Source: Cellvibrio sp. (lineage in GTDB: Bacteria > Pseudomonadota > Gammaproteobacteria > Pseudomonadales > Cellvibrionaceae). Taken from it: 37,281 nt of DNA. The stretch spans positions 1-37,281 of the forward strand of contig JADJRD010000005.1 in NCBI GenBank assembly GCA_016712405.1, in the 5' to 3' direction. Numbering within the stretch: the stretch's first letter is position 1; each line of letters opens with the position of its first letter. Positions 1 to 6,838 of the stretch are shown here, one piece after another. Below the pieces are notes generated by a model. The model saw only the letters and a program-made list of their open reading frames with translations, ran no database searches and was not told the DNA's origin. Both the position numbers and the translations under genes were made by a program.

Positions 1-14
1 AAGGTTATAGTGTA

Positions 15-77
15 TCAATTTAACTTACGCTTAACAACATCTCTGTCACATGCTACTTCCTTCTCTATTTTATTCAT
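15..77 (-). CDS. tiny ORF (20 aa), uncertain
   Basis: The ATG overlaps the stop of the upstream gene in an ATGA arrangement, as at many junctions in this operon. It encodes a 20-residue charged peptide beginning MNKIEKEVAC. It may be a real tiny gene or the front of a longer gene cut by an indel. There is no family assignment. Confidence 0.25.
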   Translation of the reverse strand: MNKIEKEVACDRDVVKRKLN

Positions 78-340
78 TTCGTCACGCCTTCTAGAATTTT
101 TCTGTAGTCGACTGGTGTTGATTGCAGGTATTTTTTATATTCTTCAATGTCGATTGATAGCCCACACCTAATCGTAAGGCTTTTGGCTGTAGGCTTTGCA
201 TTTAGTGCGATTTCATACATAAGCCGCCCCGCCCTTTCTAGCGCATCAGCATCCAATATATTCTTTGGTGCTCTTGCTGGCAAAAATCTTTCTTTTGTCC
301 TGCGGATTGCGTCATACTTCATTTGATCTTTTATGTTCAT
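74..340 (-). CDS. hypothetical protein, 88 aa
   Basis: Unrecognised soluble protein, rich in Lys, Arg and Ala, predicted mostly helical, with no membrane segment. I chose the ATG at 340 because GGAGAG lies a few bases upstream; an in-frame TTG 12 bases earlier would overlap that ribosome-binding site. It is last or next to last in the leftward group, after the tail-protein genes, and is separated from them by about 75 bases containing one copy of a repeated GCAAATCTTTACAG-type motif. Confidence 0.65.
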   Translation of the reverse strand: MNIKDQMKYDAIRRTKERFLPARAPKNILDADALERAGRLMYEIALNAKPTAKSLTIRCGLSIDIEEYKKYLQSTPVDYRKILEGVTK

Positions 341-405
341 AACTCTCTCCAATTAATTGATGTCCTTAGCAATATAAACCAGATAGATGAATGTAAAAGA
401 GTATT

Positions 406-422
406 TGCAAATCTTTACAGTG
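406..422 (+). promoter_or_regulatory. copy of the TGCAATTCTTAACACTT motif family
   Basis: TGCAAATCTTTACAGTG lies in the gap between the 98-aa structural gene and the 88-aa gene. It is the most divergent of six related sites in the window (see findings). The role is unknown; an operator or part of a promoter is possible. Confidence 0.3.
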
Positions 423-711
423 ATTGATTTGCAACTATCTTTATGTTTGCAGTTGTTGTGCCAAGCGCGCCAATTGCATATGTACCAGCGCCGCCAATTG
501 TGATTTGGCTCACTGTTGCTGTGAGGCTTACAGCTGATCCTGCTGAATCTTTTGCTGCAATGAAACTACCGCCATTGACGTGGATTAAGATTGCCGCCGT
601 TTCAGCCCCAGACAAGCCGCTTGCAACAATCGAGCTTCCTGCGTTCAGGAATATACCGCCGGATTGCGCACTGGTAGAGCCAAGCGCTTTTTCAACTAAT
701 AAATAACTCAT
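415..711 (-). CDS. small structural or tail-associated protein, 98 aa
   Basis: Low-complexity protein dominated by Ala, Ser, Gly, Thr, Ile and Val, with alternating beta-strand patterns and almost no charged residues apart from the ends. This composition is typical of phage tail-fibre C-terminal or decoration modules. It overlaps the end of the upstream 359-aa gene by 4 bases (ATGA) and is presumably translated with it. I infer a role in the virion surface or receptor-binding apparatus; no family was recognised. Confidence 0.65.
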   Translation of the reverse strand: MSYLLVEKALGSTSAQSGGIFLNAGSSIVASGLSGAETAAILIHVNGGSFIAAKDSAGSAVSLTATVSQITIGGAGTYAIGALGTTTANIKIVANQSL

Positions 712-1787
712 AATATGACCCCATCATTAATAATGCCAAGAATTATAACGCCGTTTTGATTTGATTCTGATCCTCCTGATCCCAATGTAACCGTATAACT
801 GCGAGCGATTTTAGTGGACGCTTGAATGTGCCAGCAATTATATGTACCAGCTTCACCAGATATACTACCTTGTGCATCGTAATTAAAATTTGCAGTATCA
901 GGAAACACAATCTGATCAGTAACAACAGCGGCAGGGCTAAAATTATAGAGACCGCCTGTGTTACTTGTATTCAATGTTCCAGATAAAGTAACAAATTCGT
1001 TACCAGTCGCAGGCTGGAAATTTGTTGTAGTAGTAGGTGCCCCACCTGTTCCAGTAATTGTTACTGTTTTAGTGCCGTACAGCTCGTGAGCTACACCATC
1101 AACTAATGATGGAACACTATGAGTACCATCACCAGTAGTATCTGATATTGATGTTCCGACCAACGAACCAATTGTAATACTCGAAACAGACGATAATCCT
1201 GTTGTAGTATATGCGTTGCCTGTTGATCCAGAGCGCACTGTTGCCGGATAGGTGTCGATCTGCGCGCCGCTTGTGTAATTGAGCGTCCATGCTCTAAAAG
1301 TACCGCCTCGCAAGGTAAAGCCTGCAAATAGCCCAGACAGACCAGACTGATTGTAGGTTGCGACAGTTGTTCCGTTCCGTTTAATCACATAAGCGCCTGA
1401 CGACTGATTAGCCTCGACCGTAATCGTGTCGTTAGATACAACAGAAACAGAGTATGTCGCAAGTGCTCCGCCTGTAAGAAAATTACCTGCGTATTCAAAG
1501 ACGCGGACATCAAAGTCACGGATCAAAAAACCAATGCCGTTACCTGACGAGTTGACCAGCACAGGGCCGCGTGAGTTGCTGTTGATTTGCGGTAGGAACA
1601 TATCAACAATGAAAGCGTTTGGCAGCGTGTCATCGCAGCGCCATGTCGAAACTGAACCGTGCAGCTCGCCGGTAAAAACCTCTGCGTCCGCATCAAGTGA
1701 CGTAAAAAAGGCGCCCTGAGCGCTGTCGGAAGGCAAGTGCGGGCTATCATCCGCAACGCTTGTAAAATCTAAAAGTCTAGTCGTCAT
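708..1787 (-). CDS. putative tail fibre or receptor-binding accessory protein, 359 aa
   Basis: Beta-rich protein with very high Thr, Ser, Gly and Asn and few Lys residues. Residues 1-175 have the look of a lectin/LamG-like jelly-roll region; residues 190-270 resemble an Ig-like module; the C-terminus is another beta segment. No catalytic motif is evident. It starts 4 bases inside the end of the beta-helix-like gene and is followed by the 98-aa gene with another 4-base overlap, so the three form one translationally coupled set. Function is inferred from composition and neighbours only. Confidence 0.6.
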   Translation of the reverse strand: MTTRLLDFTSVADDSPHLPSDSAQGAFFTSLDADAEVFTGELHGSVSTWRCDDTLPNAFIVDMFLPQINSNSRGPVLVNSSGNGIGFLIRDFDVRVFEYAGNFLTGGALATYSVSVVSNDTITVEANQSSGAYVIKRNGTTVATYNQSGLSGLFAGFTLRGGTFRAWTLNYTSGAQIDTYPATVRSGSTGNAYTTTGLSSVSSITIGSLVGTSISDTTGDGTHSVPSLVDGVAHELYGTKTVTITGTGGAPTTTTNFQPATGNEFVTLSGTLNTSNTGGLYNFSPAAVVTDQIVFPDTANFNYDAQGSISGEAGTYNCWHIQASTKIARSYTVTLGSGGSESNQNGVIILGIINDGVIL

Positions 1788-3366
1788 ACATACACCAACT
1801 TATGACCCCTGCGGCCATTGTAATTCGCCAAATAAATGCCTTGCAGATTGCCGCTGGAGTCAACTATTCCGCTGTTACCATGACACTCGTAGTTAGTTAT
1901 CGTTGCAGTGAGCGACGACATGTTACCCAATGGTCTGTATGTGTTTTCTGGATCGTTTGAGTCCTTAATCAGAACTTTCCACGGGTCACTGCTTGAGGAA
2001 GAAGTCTGGATCACATCCGAGTCAGAGAACAAGGAATAAGTGTATGTGCGGTTAAACACAATAATTGCAGCATTGACCAGTGTATTTCTGCGCGATCAGA
2101 CCGGCAGGCGTGAACCCACGTTATCACTACGACCGACCCAAATACCCGTAGAGCCACCGTTGCCTCGAATCAAGTTATAGCTAATGTCGATATTACCGGT
2201 CACGTTGTTAGCAGAGTCATTACCCTGATAAGCCTCTATGAGTGACCCAGCGAAAACATCTGTAAACTCATTATTGCGTACATCAATGTCGCGGTTTGCT
2301 GTACCTTTGACCCAAAGCATCCCCGCACCAGAGTTGTTGGCCGTGACTTGATCTGAAAATGTGTTGGCTTCGATTGTTGCGTAGCGTGTGCCATAAAAAT
2401 CAAAGGCGCTCCATCCATTACTAAGACCGACGAACCCTGAAAACTTACAGCGAGTTTGAGAGATTCTTTGCTGATTTGACCCGCCAAAGAACCAGCAGCT
2501 CACATTATCCCAGTTCTGTGCTCTGATCTGCCGTTGACCTCTATAGTCACGTCATCCATGTGGCAGTCATTAGTTGATGCCTGACTGCTAAACAGGCGTG
2601 GATCATTAACAAGATTTTGCGGATTGCGAATGGTTAGCCGCTGCACAATAAAGTTGTTTGAATTGATATAGAAAAGCTGGCTCGGTGATGATGACGTGTT
2701 ACTAACAAGATCAATAATGGCTCCTGTGCTCCAACCCAAAATCGAATTTATCCAAGCATTACCTGTTGATTTGCCCGTACCCGCAACTGTGTAGGTTCCA
2801 TCTTCAAGTATTAGCGCTCGACCGCCAGTGCTCACACTAAACGCATGATCAATGTTCACCGGAAATTAGCTTTTGCACCGTACCAGGTTGGATTGCACAC
2901 CTTGGCGATATGAAATAAGCCCAATCTGTCGATGTTGTGAAAGTCCACGCAACATTTAATGTTGAACCAGCTGATCTGCAAAATTGATTGAAATAGGCCG
3001 TAGGTTATTGTGCATGAATTTGAGAACACCGTAATTTTGCTTGTCGCTTGGATCATTCGACAATGCCGCGCCTGCTGGAGCGCTGACGATTTCAAAGATG
3101 TAAGGCCACGCACCACCCTGTAGAGTAATTCTGACCTCGGCTTGACGCCCAACATACCCGTAGTAGTCAGCACAGTAAAACCCCACAACATTAGCAGCGG
3201 CGGCAGGTCGAACAAGCGTCAGAGGCATAACAGCAGGGGCAAAATATCCAGCGGCTAATTGCCAAGAGCCGCCGCCACTGGGTCTATCCCCAGCCGGATA
3301 CGCAGAGTCATAAGTCGGCAATGTAGAGTTTGCGAGTAATACTGGAGCTTGGTTTGTTTGCGTCAT
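1784..3366 (-). pseudogene. beta-helix-like tail protein, broken by several indels
   Basis: Four fragments belong to one gene of about 527 codons. Residues 1-120 form an Ig-like N-terminal domain (GGAWPYIFEIVSAPAG). Then come segments typical of a pectate-lyase-like right-handed beta-helix, with repeated short strands and Asn/Asp-rich turns (for example NIDISYNLIRGN). Reading across frames recovers AGSTLNVAWTFTTSTDWAYF near 2900-2960. One missing A near 2517 restores SEHRNWDNVSCW. Near 2070-2095 a missing C and an extra A are compensating: frame is kept, but a TGA appears. At least three indels also lie between about 2860 and 3020. It may be sequencing error or genuine decay. Its likely role is host-surface binding or degradation. 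Confidence 0.7.
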
Positions 3367-3399
3367 ACATCACCCAATAAATTTTATACATTATAACAT

Positions 3400-3431
3400 A
3401 AAAAACCCCGCAACAAACTAATGCAGCGGGG
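3400..3431 (-). terminator. intrinsic terminator before the tail group
   Basis: On the minus strand CCCCGC and GCGGGG pair around a 14-base loop and are followed directly by TTTTTT. It sits between the 63-aa membrane-protein gene and the tail-protein gene that starts at 3366, so it would separate the leftward early operon from the tail group unless antiterminated. Confidence 0.75.
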
Positions 3432-3480
3432 GGCTAAAGCCTTTCGGCTAGCAATGTGCCGGAATTTCAACCGGCTCGGA
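3400..3480 (-). ncRNA. structured RNA, possibly c4-antisense-like
   Basis: Reading the minus strand, three hairpins follow each other: GCCGG-TTGAAATT-CCGGC, then AGCC-GAAA-GGCT closed by a perfect GNRA tetraloop, then the CCCCGC/GCGGGG terminator with its T-run. From memory, the GAAATTCCGGC plus GCCGAAAGGC layout resembles the phage c4 antisense RNA family, which represses antirepressor operons in P1/P7. I cannot run a covariance search. It begins right after the stop of the upstream gene and ends before the tail gene. Confidence 0.5.
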
Positions 3481-3483
3481 GTT

Positions 3484-3675
3484 TTACGTTAGTTCGGCAA
3501 TGAGCCAAACTGAAAGCGGGATCATTATAACAGCGATTGCAATCACAATCAGATTTAATCTACCGTTTTGCATGTCGCTATCGTATTCTTTGATCAATTC
3601 TATAGCGCGATCGAAACTTTCTATTTTTGCGGCTATTGGCTCGAATCTGTTTAAGGCGCTGTTCAGCCTTTGCAA
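3484..3675 (-). CDS. small membrane-anchored protein, 63 aa
   Basis: Residues 1-38 are an amphipathic, probably coiled-coil helix. Residues 39-60 form one hydrophobic transmembrane helix (LNLIVIAIAVIMIPLSVWLI), giving a C-terminal anchor like XhlA-type or holin-accessory proteins. The start is a TTG overlapping the previous gene; AGGAG lies about 14 bases upstream, and an in-frame CTG nine bases earlier would have better spacing. The start is therefore uncertain. It is the last gene before the terminator and structured RNA. Confidence 0.55.
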   Translation of the reverse strand: MQRLNSALNRFEPIAAKIESFDRAIELIKEYDSDMQNGRLNLIVIAIAVIMIPLSVWLIAELT

Positions 3676-3803
3676 GCGACACAGAAAAGCTCCTGCCAGT
3701 GGTCAACAACTTGATACTTCTCGCCAGCCTTGCTTGATAAGTTATGGGCTTTGTTAGGTCCAGTTTCCAAAACCAATCGGTTACTTTCTTGATCATTTTT
3801 CAT
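3663..3803 (-). CDS. hypothetical protein, 46 aa
   Basis: The ATG lies inside the end of the upstream 75-aa gene, and the product ends HWQELFCVACKG, with a CxxC pair. I prefer this frame to the longer overlapping one at 3578-3796, because that alternative is extremely Arg-rich in its second half and lacks acidic residues, which is typical of a shadow frame. It overlaps both neighbours by a few bases, like the rest of the operon. Function is unknown. Confidence 0.45.
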   Translation of the reverse strand: MKNDQESNRLVLETGPNKAHNLSSKAGEKYQVVDHWQELFCVACKG

Positions 3804-4020
3804 CACCAATAATCATTTCGCCAAACGAATCACCGGATTGCTGCAAGTCCATTTTCAATCGCTGAACCTTAACTTCAGAATAAAATGATTCGTTGATTTG
3901 CCCAGCAACCTTAACAATCTCCCTTGCTTTTGTCGGATCGCAAGTTCCATTCCCAACGCTTACCATAATTGACGCTAAATAGCTTCTTAAATCGCCGGTT
4001 GTTTTAATTGATTTTGACAT
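3793..4020 (-). CDS. hypothetical phage protein, 75 aa
   Basis: Soluble helical protein beginning with a polar stretch (MSKSIKTTGDLRSYLA). The pattern SYLASIMVSVGNGTCDPTKA followed by a helix with Ile, Val and Asn is common in small phage proteins of unknown function encoded in early operons. It overlaps the end of the upstream gene by 34 bases and the start of the next by 11. No catalytic motif is visible. Confidence 0.6.
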   Translation of the reverse strand: MSKSIKTTGDLRSYLASIMVSVGNGTCDPTKAREIVKVAGQINESFYSEVKVQRLKMDLQQSGDSFGEMIIGDEK

Positions 4021-4505
4021 AGTTTATTTACCTTATTGATTAATGATTTAATTTCTTTTATTTCACACTCTTTTTTGTATAACTTCATACTATTTTTACT
4101 ACACTTTACACACATCCATGAAAACGCTTCAATTTCATACATCCCACAACATTCGCACCTACAAAACAATTCTCCAGCATGCCAAAAAGACTTAAGTCCG
4201 CTATCTATTTTTTCTTGCCATAATCTAACCTCTTTTCTCCTTTCAGCATCATATTGATTTATCACAAACCCGTCTTTTATAAAAAGTTGCTCATTAAACA
4301 AGTGCGAAGGCATTAATGATCTAATGGTAGCATCTGGCCTTTTGCTATATTTATTGCACAGTCGCTCAATAAAACCGCGACAATCTGGCCACACAATAGT
4401 TTTATATTTAGATGCACGCTTCAATATCTCATAAACTATCTCAGATGGCTTGTAGTAATGCAGCCTCCACCTGCGTCTCATCTTTGACTCAGGCCAATAA
4501 ATCAT
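3987..4505 (-). CDS. hypothetical protein with C-terminal cysteine cluster, 172 aa
   Basis: I chose the ATG at 4505 (MIYWPESKMRRRW) because it overlaps the preceding stop as ATGA. A longer frame back to 4583 only runs through the upstream gene. The N-terminus is strongly basic. The middle is predicted helical, and residues about 115-140 hold CRCECCGMYEIEAF followed by MCVKC, which looks like a zinc-binding knuckle. A nucleic-acid-binding role is possible but unproven, and no family was recognised. Confidence 0.55.
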   Translation of the reverse strand: MIYWPESKMRRRWRLHYYKPSEIVYEILKRASKYKTIVWPDCRGFIERLCNKYSKRPDATIRSLMPSHLFNEQLFIKDGFVINQYDAERRKEVRLWQEKIDSGLKSFWHAGELFCRCECCGMYEIEAFSWMCVKCSKNSMKLYKKECEIKEIKSLINKVNKLCQNQLKQPAI

Positions 4506-4687
4506 TTTTTCTCTCCGAATTTGTCTTCTAATCTGATGCCGATGCTCACACCAAATATCGCAAGCGCCAATGTAGCAATGCAAACACCAGCCAAGTACAT
4601 GTTTGACTGCGGAACCTTGAACGATGCTATTACGATTATCGCCATGAATACAAACATCAAAACAATCTCACAATACATTCTTTTCAT
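4502..4687 (-). CDS. small two-helix membrane protein, 61 aa
   Basis: There are two hydrophobic helices, about residues 5-24 and 31-53, joined by a short polar turn (KVPQSNM), and a charged C-terminus (RLEDKFGEKK). It is predicted to sit in the inner membrane with both ends on the same side. A purine-rich AGGAGT lies just upstream of the ATG. It is the first gene after a 330-base non-coding stretch. A role in superinfection exclusion or lysis is conceivable, but nothing in the sequence shows it. Confidence 0.6.
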   Translation of the reverse strand: MKRMYCEIVLMFVFMAIIVIASFKVPQSNMYLAGVCIATLALAIFGVSIGIRLEDKFGEKK

Positions 4688-4801
4688 TTTGACTCCTATT
4701 TTTAATTGATTAGGTGCTGGCTTCGCACATCAGCCGCCAGCTAGCTAGTGCTCATGCAACTAGTATCACCCATCGGGAACCCCCAATAAGTGCGCACTTC
4801 A

Positions 4802-4821
4802 CACCCTGAAGGACTCTGTCT
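4802..4821 (+). repeat. left arm of a 20-base perfect inverted repeat
   Basis: CACCCTGAAGGACTCTGTCT matches the reverse complement of 4924-4943 exactly. The bases just outside and inside the arms do not match, so the repeat has sharp limits. No target-site duplication is visible next to either arm. Confidence 0.85.
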
Positions 4822-4923
4822 GTTTTTATCGGCCGGAGTCTAGAATTTGCCAAGCGCTGTGTAGTTTGTCAGTTAGCAATTCTGACTGTATCACATATAA
4901 AACACGCCACCGCATTCACGCTT

Positions 4924-4943
4924 AGACAGAGTCCTTCAGGGTG
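4924..4943 (-). repeat. right arm of a 20-base perfect inverted repeat
   Basis: AGACAGAGTCCTTCAGGGTG is the exact reverse complement of 4802-4821. The whole unit of 142 bases could form a long hairpin or behave like a miniature element. Confidence 0.85.
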
Positions 4944-5014
4944 CCGCCTCATAGAAGCGGCTGGATTTCTCACTTGCACAGCTTAGCAACGGTTAATATT
5001 CGGTGCAAACAAAC

Positions 5015-5031
5015 TAGTGTTAAGAATTGCT
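5015..5031 (-). promoter_or_regulatory. copy of the TGCAATTCTTAACACTT motif family
   Basis: On the minus strand this reads AGCAATTCTTAACACTA. It shares GCAATTCTTAACACT exactly with the site at 11774 in the divergent early control region. It overlaps the 3' end of the 77-aa winged-helix gene. Confidence 0.35.
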
Positions 5032-5253
5032 AAGCCTCGCAAATCTGTATTTATTAACCGCGTTTCTTTCCAAAATCCCGTCTCTCTCAAGCCTTGCAAG
5101 CCTTTCGGTTATTGCGTTTACGTTTACGCAAAAATGATTTGCTATGTTTAAGTGTGGCGGAAGCTGGTCGTTATCGTTTAAAAATTCGACCATGTAGGCT
5201 ATCAATTCGTCATCGGTGAATTTTCTGGCTTTGTTGTAGTCTTGTCTTTTCAT
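5020..5253 (-). CDS. winged-helix DNA-binding protein, 77 aa
   Basis: The whole length fits a LexA-N-terminal or MarR-type winged helix. Helix 1 is FTDDELIAYMVEFLNDN, then a short loop (LPPHLN), the helix-turn-helix IANHFCVNVNAITERLARL, and the wing ERDGILERNAVNKYRFA. There is no catalytic or dimerisation domain, so it is a minimal DNA-binding module, probably a transcription or replication regulator of the leftward operon. It follows the 117-aa gene after about 46 bases. Confidence 0.65.
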   Translation of the reverse strand: MKRQDYNKARKFTDDELIAYMVEFLNDNDQLPPHLNIANHFCVNVNAITERLARLERDGILERNAVNKYRFARLSNS

Positions 5254-5299
5254 TTAGCCCACTCTCTCGATAAGTCATCGCATGTGTATTTAGGGGTGA

Positions 5300-5653
5300 T
5301 TAGTTAGCCCAAGTTGTATCATTTAAATCTCGTCGAATCATATCAATAGTTAGCGGCTGGTTTTTTGTTTGGCTAGTTACAGATTGAGCGATTGCCGAAA
5401 ACTCCTGAGACAGCTTGTTAGCAGTGTAAGCAAAATTAGGCGCCTGCCAGCCCCATACCTGAGTCTTGTCCAATACTTCGTCCGGCGTTAGCCCCAATGT
5501 CCCGCACTTAACCGCCTCAATCAAACATAACTCAAATGCCCTCTGTGTGAGCGGCTTCTTTAACTCTTTGCGCCAATCTATAAACGACTTTGCAGCGGCT
5601 TCGCTTACGTTGTAAAAAGGTAATTCCGATAGATCAATGTTTTTGTATTTCAA
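5300..5653 (-). CDS. phage protein with replication-adaptor-like domain, 117 aa
   Basis: Residues 15-50 (AAKSFIDWRKELKKPLTQRA and the next helix) match the 'FIDxRKxxKKPLT' segment that recurs at the C-termini of phage replication or antirepressor proteins. The protein ends DLNDTTWAN, a short acidic/aromatic tail also frequent in such proteins. Here the module stands alone. It overlaps the zinc-ribbon gene upstream by 4 bases and lies in the helicase/methyltransferase operon, so a role in DNA metabolism is inferred. Confidence 0.55.
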   Translation of the reverse strand: MKYKNIDLSELPFYNVSEAAAKSFIDWRKELKKPLTQRAFELCLIEAVKCGTLGLTPDEVLDKTQVWGWQAPNFAYTANKLSQEFSAIAQSVTSQTKNQPLTIDMIRRDLNDTTWAN

Positions 5654-5820
5654 AATAATTCCCCTTGTCTTTCATCTATTTCGATTGGCTTTTTGATAGT
5701 GACTTTTCTGTCCGAATAGCCTCGAATTTTAGCGCATTCAACTCCGTAATGCTTACCATTTACATAATAGGCCTTACGGATTTTTTTGCCGCATCTTTTA
5801 CATTTCAGATTCAATTTCAT
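5650..5820 (-). CDS. small zinc-ribbon-like protein, 56 aa
   Basis: I chose the internal ATG at 5820 (MKLNLKCKRCGKK). It overlaps the 3' end of the methyltransferase gene by 23 bases, while a longer frame back to 5853 runs only through that gene. CKRCGKKI near the N-terminus and a later Cys (GVECAKI) suggest a metal-binding knuckle of the kind seen in small nucleic-acid-binding proteins. The C-terminus is acidic (ERQGELF). Confidence 0.6.
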   Translation of the reverse strand: MKLNLKCKRCGKKIRKAYYVNGKHYGVECAKIRGYSDRKVTIKKPIEIDERQGELF

Positions 5821-6838
5821 CAAATAAACCATTTTGAATATGTTCTTTTTCAAAACGATTATCGGCCATTGATAGATTGATTTTTGCTTGTTTAAAATAG
5901 CTATCTTTCAGCTCTATACCAATTGCTTTCCTTCCCAATGAAACAGGACTATAAACCTCGCTACCAACACCCATAAACGGAGTCAAAACGGTTTCACCAA
6001 CATTTGAGTACAGATCAACCAATCGATCAATTACATCAAGCTGTAGCGGGTGAACGTGCTTCTCGTCATCTTCTTCTTTTGAGTCACGGAACGGTAAAAC
6101 ATTGTCGATACGAATATCATCCCAAACGCTAGACGCGTAGCGCTGCCAAATGTAATGACTTAGCTTGTTGCTTTTTGGGTCTTCGTGATCGACATACATT
6201 TTATTCAATGTATCCCACAACTCGGTAGCCGTTAGCTTTGAATCATTGGCATTGTTCCAAGCCTGTAAAATATTTGGCAAAATTGGCACCTCCCCAGCAT
6301 ATTTTTTAAACCCACATGTGTGCGTCACCGGTACCGCATTTTCGCCTTTCTTTGTAAAAATCAAAACGTAATCTGGCATAGCCGTAAAGCACTGAGTTGA
6401 ATCCTCTACGATTAGCTTGTGCATTAGGCTTTTTACCATAGTGCGCATACGAACTTTTAGAGGTTCTTTCCACACTGTAATCTTGTTTCGGTAGTGAAAC
6501 CCGTACTTAGCATGTATGCGAATAATCTCATTCGGGAAATCCCACAAGAAGCATGAATTATCAAAAACATCTGCGCAATGTACGGCCGTAATTCGACCTG
6601 GCTTCGTTACCCTAGCAATTTCAGAAATCAAAAAATCGTATTGTTCTAAAAATTGCTCTTTGCTTTCACAGTTTGAAAAGTCGCGCTCACTTGAACTGTA
6701 GTTATAAAGTCCCGCAAATGGTGGAGAATAAATAGAAAGGTCGATTGATTCATCCGGTAGGGTTGGTAATACTTCCATGCAATCGCTGTTATAAATTGCA
6801 TAATTATCAGTTATCAATTGCTCTTTTACTAAACTCAT
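5798..6838 (-). CDS. DNA methyltransferase, beta class (N4-C or N6-A), 346 aa
   Basis: AdoMet-dependent DNA amino-methyltransferase. Catalytic motif IV is YSPPF at residues 37-41. The AdoMet-binding motif I (TPFMGVGS) comes late, at about residues 286-293, followed by GRKAIGIELKDSYF. This order (IV before I) defines the beta class. SPPF favours N4-cytosine or N6-adenine modification; the target cannot be read from sequence. No restriction endonuclease partner is adjacent, so it is more likely a self-protecting or regulatory phage enzyme. It overlaps the upstream helicase gene by 4 bases, an arrangement seen in many phages, so the two are co-expressed. Confidence 0.85.
   Translation of the reverse strand: MSLVKEQLITDNYAIYNSDCMEVLPTLPDESIDLSIYSPPFAGLYNYSSSERDFSNCESKEQFLEQYDFLISEIARVTKPGRITAVHCADVFDNSCFLWDFPNEIIRIHAKYGFHYRNKITVWKEPLKVRMRTMVKSLMHKLIVEDSTQCFTAMPDYVLIFTKKGENAVPVTHTCGFKKYAGEVPILPNILQAWNNANDSKLTATELWDTLNKMYVDHEDPKSNKLSHYIWQRYASSVWDDIRIDNVLPFRDSKEEDDEKHVHPLQLDVIDRLVDLYSNVGETVLTPFMGVGSEVYSPVSLGRKAIGIELKDSYFKQAKINLSMADNRFEKEHIQNGLFDEIESEM

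Larger units (their letters stand above)
4688..5019. other. non-coding region with inverted repeats and a palindrome
   Basis: There is no convincing gene on either strand. It contains a perfect 12-base palindrome AAGTGCGCACTT at 4788-4799; a perfect 20-base inverted repeat (4802-4821 with 4924-4943) separated by 102 bases; a small GCCGC/GCGGC hairpin at about 4943-4961; and one end of a repeated TAGTGTTAAGAATTGCT motif at 5015. It could be a leader or control region for the downstream membrane-protein gene, a structured RNA or a small non-autonomous element. Confidence 0.5.

Noticed and set aside
3578..3796. 72-codon minus-strand frame overlapping two small genes
   Set aside because: Second half is a run of Arg/Lys/Ser without acidic residues; the overlapping 46- and 63-residue frames look more natural.
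5254..5299. Extra short frame ending DDLSREWAK before the winged-helix gene
   Set aside because: Only about 17 codons with no start; it could be an alternative C-terminus of the 117-residue protein after an indel, but evidence is insufficient.
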